Below, in pieces: positions 48,195 to 50,705 of a stretch of 50,705 nt of DNA (the first letter of the stretch is position 1; each line of letters starts with the position of its first letter). The notes under the pieces are model-generated. The model was not told the origin of the DNA. It ran no database searches and was given only the letters and a program-made list of their open reading frames with translations. The translations under genes and the position numbers were made by a program. This DNA is from CBDUQI01 sp965369325 (GTDB lineage: Bacteria; Pseudomonadota; Gammaproteobacteria; Steroidobacterales; JBCBZW01): assembly GCA_965369325.1 (NCBI GenBank), contig CBDUQI010000011.1:1-50705 (forward strand), in the 5' to 3' direction.

Positions 48195-49208
48195 TTAGAT
48201 CACCGAATTGATGGTATCGCGGAATTCGTGGACCACAGTGGCGAAACCCTCATCGGTCGGGTGGATTTCGTCGTGCCACAGCTCGAGCCGGTTTGCCAAT
48301 GGTTGGTGGGTCTGCAGTACATGCACGTTTGGGTGGGTTGCGGCAATTTCCATCTGGATGGCCCGAAATTTTTCCAACAGAAAGTCGGTAATTGCACGCT
48401 GATGATCAAACTCAACCACCCCCTGAGCAAACAACGGCGGTTGTATCCACTTGCCCTTGCGGTGATCCGCGCCATTGCTGGGGTTAAACGGGAACACACG
48501 GTCATAGCCATGAATGAAAATGGGCAAATCAGGGAAGTCCAGGTGCACCTCGCGCACCAGCGTGCTGTACCCACGGGTAATGAGGTCGAGTTGTTCCTGC
48601 AACGCATCGGGCACGAATGCAGTGGCCAAATCGAACGGTTCGTCCGGGGCGTGCGGGCGGACAATTAGTTCGAACACAGGCGTGTCGTTTTTCTCACCAA
48701 GGATGTCGTTACCGCCAGAGGAGAACACAAATCCGTTTGGCGCGCGCCCCGCGATATCGGCTGCGTCCTCAATCGCCTCCAGGAACTCGGGATTGTTGAA
48801 CACCATGTTCTGGGTGGTGTCGCCAGCGGCGCCAACCGAGAAAACGTTGTAGTGATCATCCAGATGATCGACCACATCAAGAACGCGAAACGGGAACTGG
48901 AACCAGGAATCGCCTTCAGTGACCAGAATTTTCCTGTTCTTGGTGGAGGAGTTCTTCATGTTCCGGCGGAAGCGGCGCTTGCGGCGCAAGCGTGAAATGC
49001 TGTTGGCAAAATCGAACAACACCGCCGCTTCAGTGCGCGGATCGTCGCTGCCCTCCAGATCCACCGTGGTCTCGTCGATGCCGATGCCTGAAGCGAAGCC
49101 GTGCGTGTCGTCCTGGGACACGGTGAAGTATTGCGCCAGCTCGCGGTCATCAATGTCCAGATCTCGGAGTTTTTCTTTCAGTTGTGAATAGGATATTTTG
49201 TCGCTCAT
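48195..49208 (-). CDS. SGNH/GDSL-family hydrolase
   Basis: 337 residues, no signal peptide. A short helical N-terminal region (1-60, with SYSQLKEKLRDLDIDDRELAQYF) is followed by a basic stretch (RLRRKRRFRRN) and then the SGNH fold: block I TEGDSWFQFPF with Ser 101, block II SVGAAGD, block III SSGGNDILG with Asn 167, and block V WHDEIHPTDEGF with Asp 313 and His 316. All four catalytic blocks are intact, so esterase or lipase activity is expected; the target is unknown. A GAGGACG ribosome site precedes the ATG. It heads a two-gene unit with the papain-like protease. Confidence 0.9.
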   Translation of the reverse strand: MSDKISYSQLKEKLRDLDIDDRELAQYFTVSQDDTHGFASGIGIDETTVDLEGSDDPRTEAAVLFDFANSISRLRRKRRFRRNMKNSSTKNRKILVTEGDSWFQFPFRVLDVVDHLDDHYNVFSVGAAGDTTQNMVFNNPEFLEAIEDAADIAGRAPNGFVFSSGGNDILGEKNDTPVFELIVRPHAPDEPFDLATAFVPDALQEQLDLITRGYSTLVREVHLDFPDLPIFIHGYDRVFPFNPSNGADHRKGKWIQPPLFAQGVVEFDHQRAITDFLLEKFRAIQMEIAATHPNVHVLQTHQPLANRLELWHDEIHPTDEGFATVVHEFRDTINSVI

Positions 49209-49579
49209 GGGTTTGTCGTCCTCGCATCAGGAGTTTCCCAGGGCAGGCCAGCCAGGCAGGCCAGCATGTTAGGGCACCTGTTTAGGTAGTGTCAGTACCG
49301 ACCAATTCCTCGCACAGATGTTGTGTGTGCGGCCTTAGGTAGGCCCGAGTTTGCACTTGTTACCTGGATAGACGGCCACGAGGGGCTTTCCGGACACCGC
49401 GAACAGCAGATTCGGCGACTTGTCTACTACAAGCGCCAATCTGCGTGTGTGTCGGGGTGAGCGTGTCGCTGAGTATTGGCGCGAATTGACGTTGGCACTT
49501 GATGGCGAAAACGGCGAGGGGTAGGGAAAGCCTCCACCAGTGCGGGTCATTTGTGTTAGTCGCTGGGAGTATCCGCAGG
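49209..49579. other. 371-bp gap, no clear gene
   Basis: It contains a short direct repeat of CAGGCCAGC near 49243-49265. A 71-codon minus-strand reading frame (49335-49550), whose last part reads ALVVDKSPNLLFAVSGKPLV, could be a gene remnant but has no ribosome site or recognised family. Promoter for the SGNH-protease pair must lie near its left edge. Confidence 0.5.
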
Positions 49580-50578
49580 TTAGTACTGCTGTACCGGATC
49601 GATCATGTTCATCAGCGGCTCGTTGTTCAAGAACCGGCTAAGGTTGTCGAACAACAAATCAAGGCTTCGTTCGGCGTGCTGTATCGGGTCGTTAGAAGAG
49701 GAGTGAGGCGTAACAATCAAATTGGGTGTGTGCCACAGCACCGACGTACTCTCAAGTGGCTCGACATCAAATACATCGACGACGGCGCTCATCTTGTTCT
49801 TATTCAGACGTTCGCACATGGCCTCGTAGTCCACCAGCCGCGAACGACTGTAGCTGATAAGGCCTGCCCCCTCCTTGCACAGGGCGAACTCCGATCGACC
49901 GAAAGCCCTCTCGGTGTCGGGGGTTTGTGGCGCAGTGATTGCGATAAAATCGGCACCCGGCAGAAGCGCGCGGAGTTTGTCCGGTGTGTGCATCTCATCG
50001 ACATCCGGATGCGGCTTGCCTGACTTGCGCACGCCGATCACCTTTAAGTCGAACTTCTTCGCCTCGTTCGCAAGGCTTCCGCCGACCGCTCCGACGCCGA
50101 ATATCAGAAGTGTCTTTCCGCCGATGGCGCTGGTGTTTATCTGTGCCCAACGGCGCTCGCGTTGCGCGGTCATCATAGCGGGTAGTCCGCTGTTCAGCGC
50201 AAGCACCGCCATGATCAAATACTCGCTCGCACGGTGGCCATGTGCGCCGCTGGAGTTGGTGAGCGTAACGCCTTTGGGAAGCCAGTCCAAGGGCAATAGA
50301 TGGTTGATGCCGGCGCCCTGGATCTGCACCCACCGCAGCTGCGGTGCCGTCTCCACCAGGTTCCCGCGCTCGAAATTCCAGCCAAACAATACGCTAGCGC
50401 TTTTCATCGCGGCATCGAAACCCTCGCCGTCTTGGCCGAAGGTCACGTGCAGTTGTTCTGCGATTTGCGGATGCCGGGCGGCGGCAGCGTCGAATCGCTC
50501 GCGCGTAATGTCGAACACACTGCCAAGCGCCGTCGAGTTGTCGATGTGAAGATGCAGCGGCTCGGCGCGGCTGATCAT
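49580..50578 (-). CDS. D-isomer-specific 2-hydroxyacid dehydrogenase family protein
   Basis: 332 residues. NAD(P)-binding motif FGVGAVGGSLA, the Arg in YSRSRLVDYEAM, the Glu in DVFDVEPL and the His in TPHSSSND form the usual catalytic set. The pattern is close to glyoxylate/hydroxypyruvate reductase-like members. ATG 50578 with GAGG eight bases upstream is preferred over an in-frame TTG at 50596. It starts ten bases after the amidohydrolase-like gene, so the two probably handle one catabolic route (inference). Confidence 0.93.
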   Translation of the reverse strand: MISRAEPLHLHIDNSTALGSVFDITRERFDAAAARHPQIAEQLHVTFGQDGEGFDAAMKSASVLFGWNFERGNLVETAPQLRWVQIQGAGINHLLPLDWLPKGVTLTNSSGAHGHRASEYLIMAVLALNSGLPAMMTAQRERRWAQINTSAIGGKTLLIFGVGAVGGSLANEAKKFDLKVIGVRKSGKPHPDVDEMHTPDKLRALLPGADFIAITAPQTPDTERAFGRSEFALCKEGAGLISYSRSRLVDYEAMCERLNKNKMSAVVDVFDVEPLESTSVLWHTPNLIVTPHSSSNDPIQHAERSLDLLFDNLSRFLNNEPLMNMIDPVQQY

Positions 50579-50588
50579 TGTCCGTGCC

Positions 50589-50705
50589 TCAGGCAAAGGC
50601 GTAGATTCTGGCTGGATTGTCTACGATCAGGCTGTTTACCTGCGCCTCGTTAAGACCGCGGGCGCGCAGGCGCGGGACAACATTGGTAATGAGGTGATCG
50701 TACCC
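50589..50705 (-). CDS. Amidohydrolase/phosphotriesterase-like protein, 3' end only
   Basis: Only the last 38 residues are in the window: they read YDHLITNVVPRLRARGL followed by NEAQVNSLIVDNPARIYAFA, ending in TGA (50589-50591). The combination of a final helix and DNPARIYAF is typical of the C-terminus of TIM-barrel amidohydrolases (phosphotriesterase-related). It continues beyond the right edge. Upstream partner of the 2-hydroxyacid dehydrogenase. Confidence 0.7.
   Translation of the reverse strand, partial: GYDHLITNVVPRLRARGLNEAQVNSLIVDNPARIYAFA

Noticed and set aside
49335..49550. 71-codon minus-strand frame in the gap before the 2-hydroxyacid dehydrogenase
   Set aside because: No ribosome site, no family pattern and no neighbour in phase; at best a remnant.

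Overview
The window looks like a chromosomal segment of a GC-rich gammaproteobacterium, probably free-living and marine or soil. The indicators are a proteobacterial-type glutamate-cysteine ligase, a PspF/sigma-54 phage-shock operon, an MSHA-like type IV pilus locus, extensive c-di-GMP signalling and several dockerin-like or Cys-rich (DUF4215) secreted proteins. No tRNA, rRNA, insertion sequence, integrase, CRISPR array or prophage was seen. The species cannot be named from the sequence.

Region 1 (1-8715) covers envelope stress and signalling. It opens with the 3' end of a gene for a Gly-Lys-Cys repeat protein that ends in a GlyGly-CTERM-like tail, followed by a strong terminator. Next are a DUF5522 plus PP-loop ATPase and then pspF, divergent from pspA-pspB-pspC. 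That operon continues with a second PspC, a 23-codon membrane microprotein and a second PspB-like protein. The pspF-pspA gap holds two PspF-type palindromes and a -24/-12 promoter. Then come a membrane TIR protein, a MerR-type B12-binding regulator, a conserved secreted protein and a degenerate GGDEF protein.

Region 2 (8950-27762) holds gshA and then the most interesting block. A membrane histidine kinase, a lone receiver, a GAF-GGDEF-EAL protein and a STAS-MshEN-secretion ATPase fusion lie in one tightly packed run ending in a GspF/MshG platform protein. Five prepilin-like genes follow, preceded by a consensus CRP/Vfr-type site. One carries an acidic calcium-binding-like insert and one is a 717-residue putative tip protein with two DNRLRE-like domains. 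PilM, PilN, PilO and PilP/MshK-like proteins and a short MshL-like secretin complete the machine. The layout suggests a pilus or pseudopilus whose assembly motor is directly wired to two-component, c-di-GMP and STAS inputs. No PilT, prepilin peptidase or intact MshM/ExeA ATPase is encoded here.

Region 3 (27763-39207) starts with a 656-bp gap rich in inverted repeats and then an LEA-like Ala/Asp repeat membrane protein. Two tandem paralogous secreted proteins (DUF4215 plus dockerin-like) follow. After them come a creatininase-like and pyruvyltransferase pair, an S9 peptidase, a Dus-family protein with a variant active-site loop, and a membrane protein joining an integrase-type arm DNA-binding domain to DUF2914.

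Region 4 (39208-50705) has a small protein resembling ExeA/MshM with its AAA core missing, a DUF819 membrane protein, a pair of conserved unknown genes and a TIGR03790-like secreted protein with a dockerin-like end. It closes with a two-gene unit of SGNH hydrolase plus papain-like protease, a 2-hydroxyacid dehydrogenase and the 3' end of an amidohydrolase-like gene.
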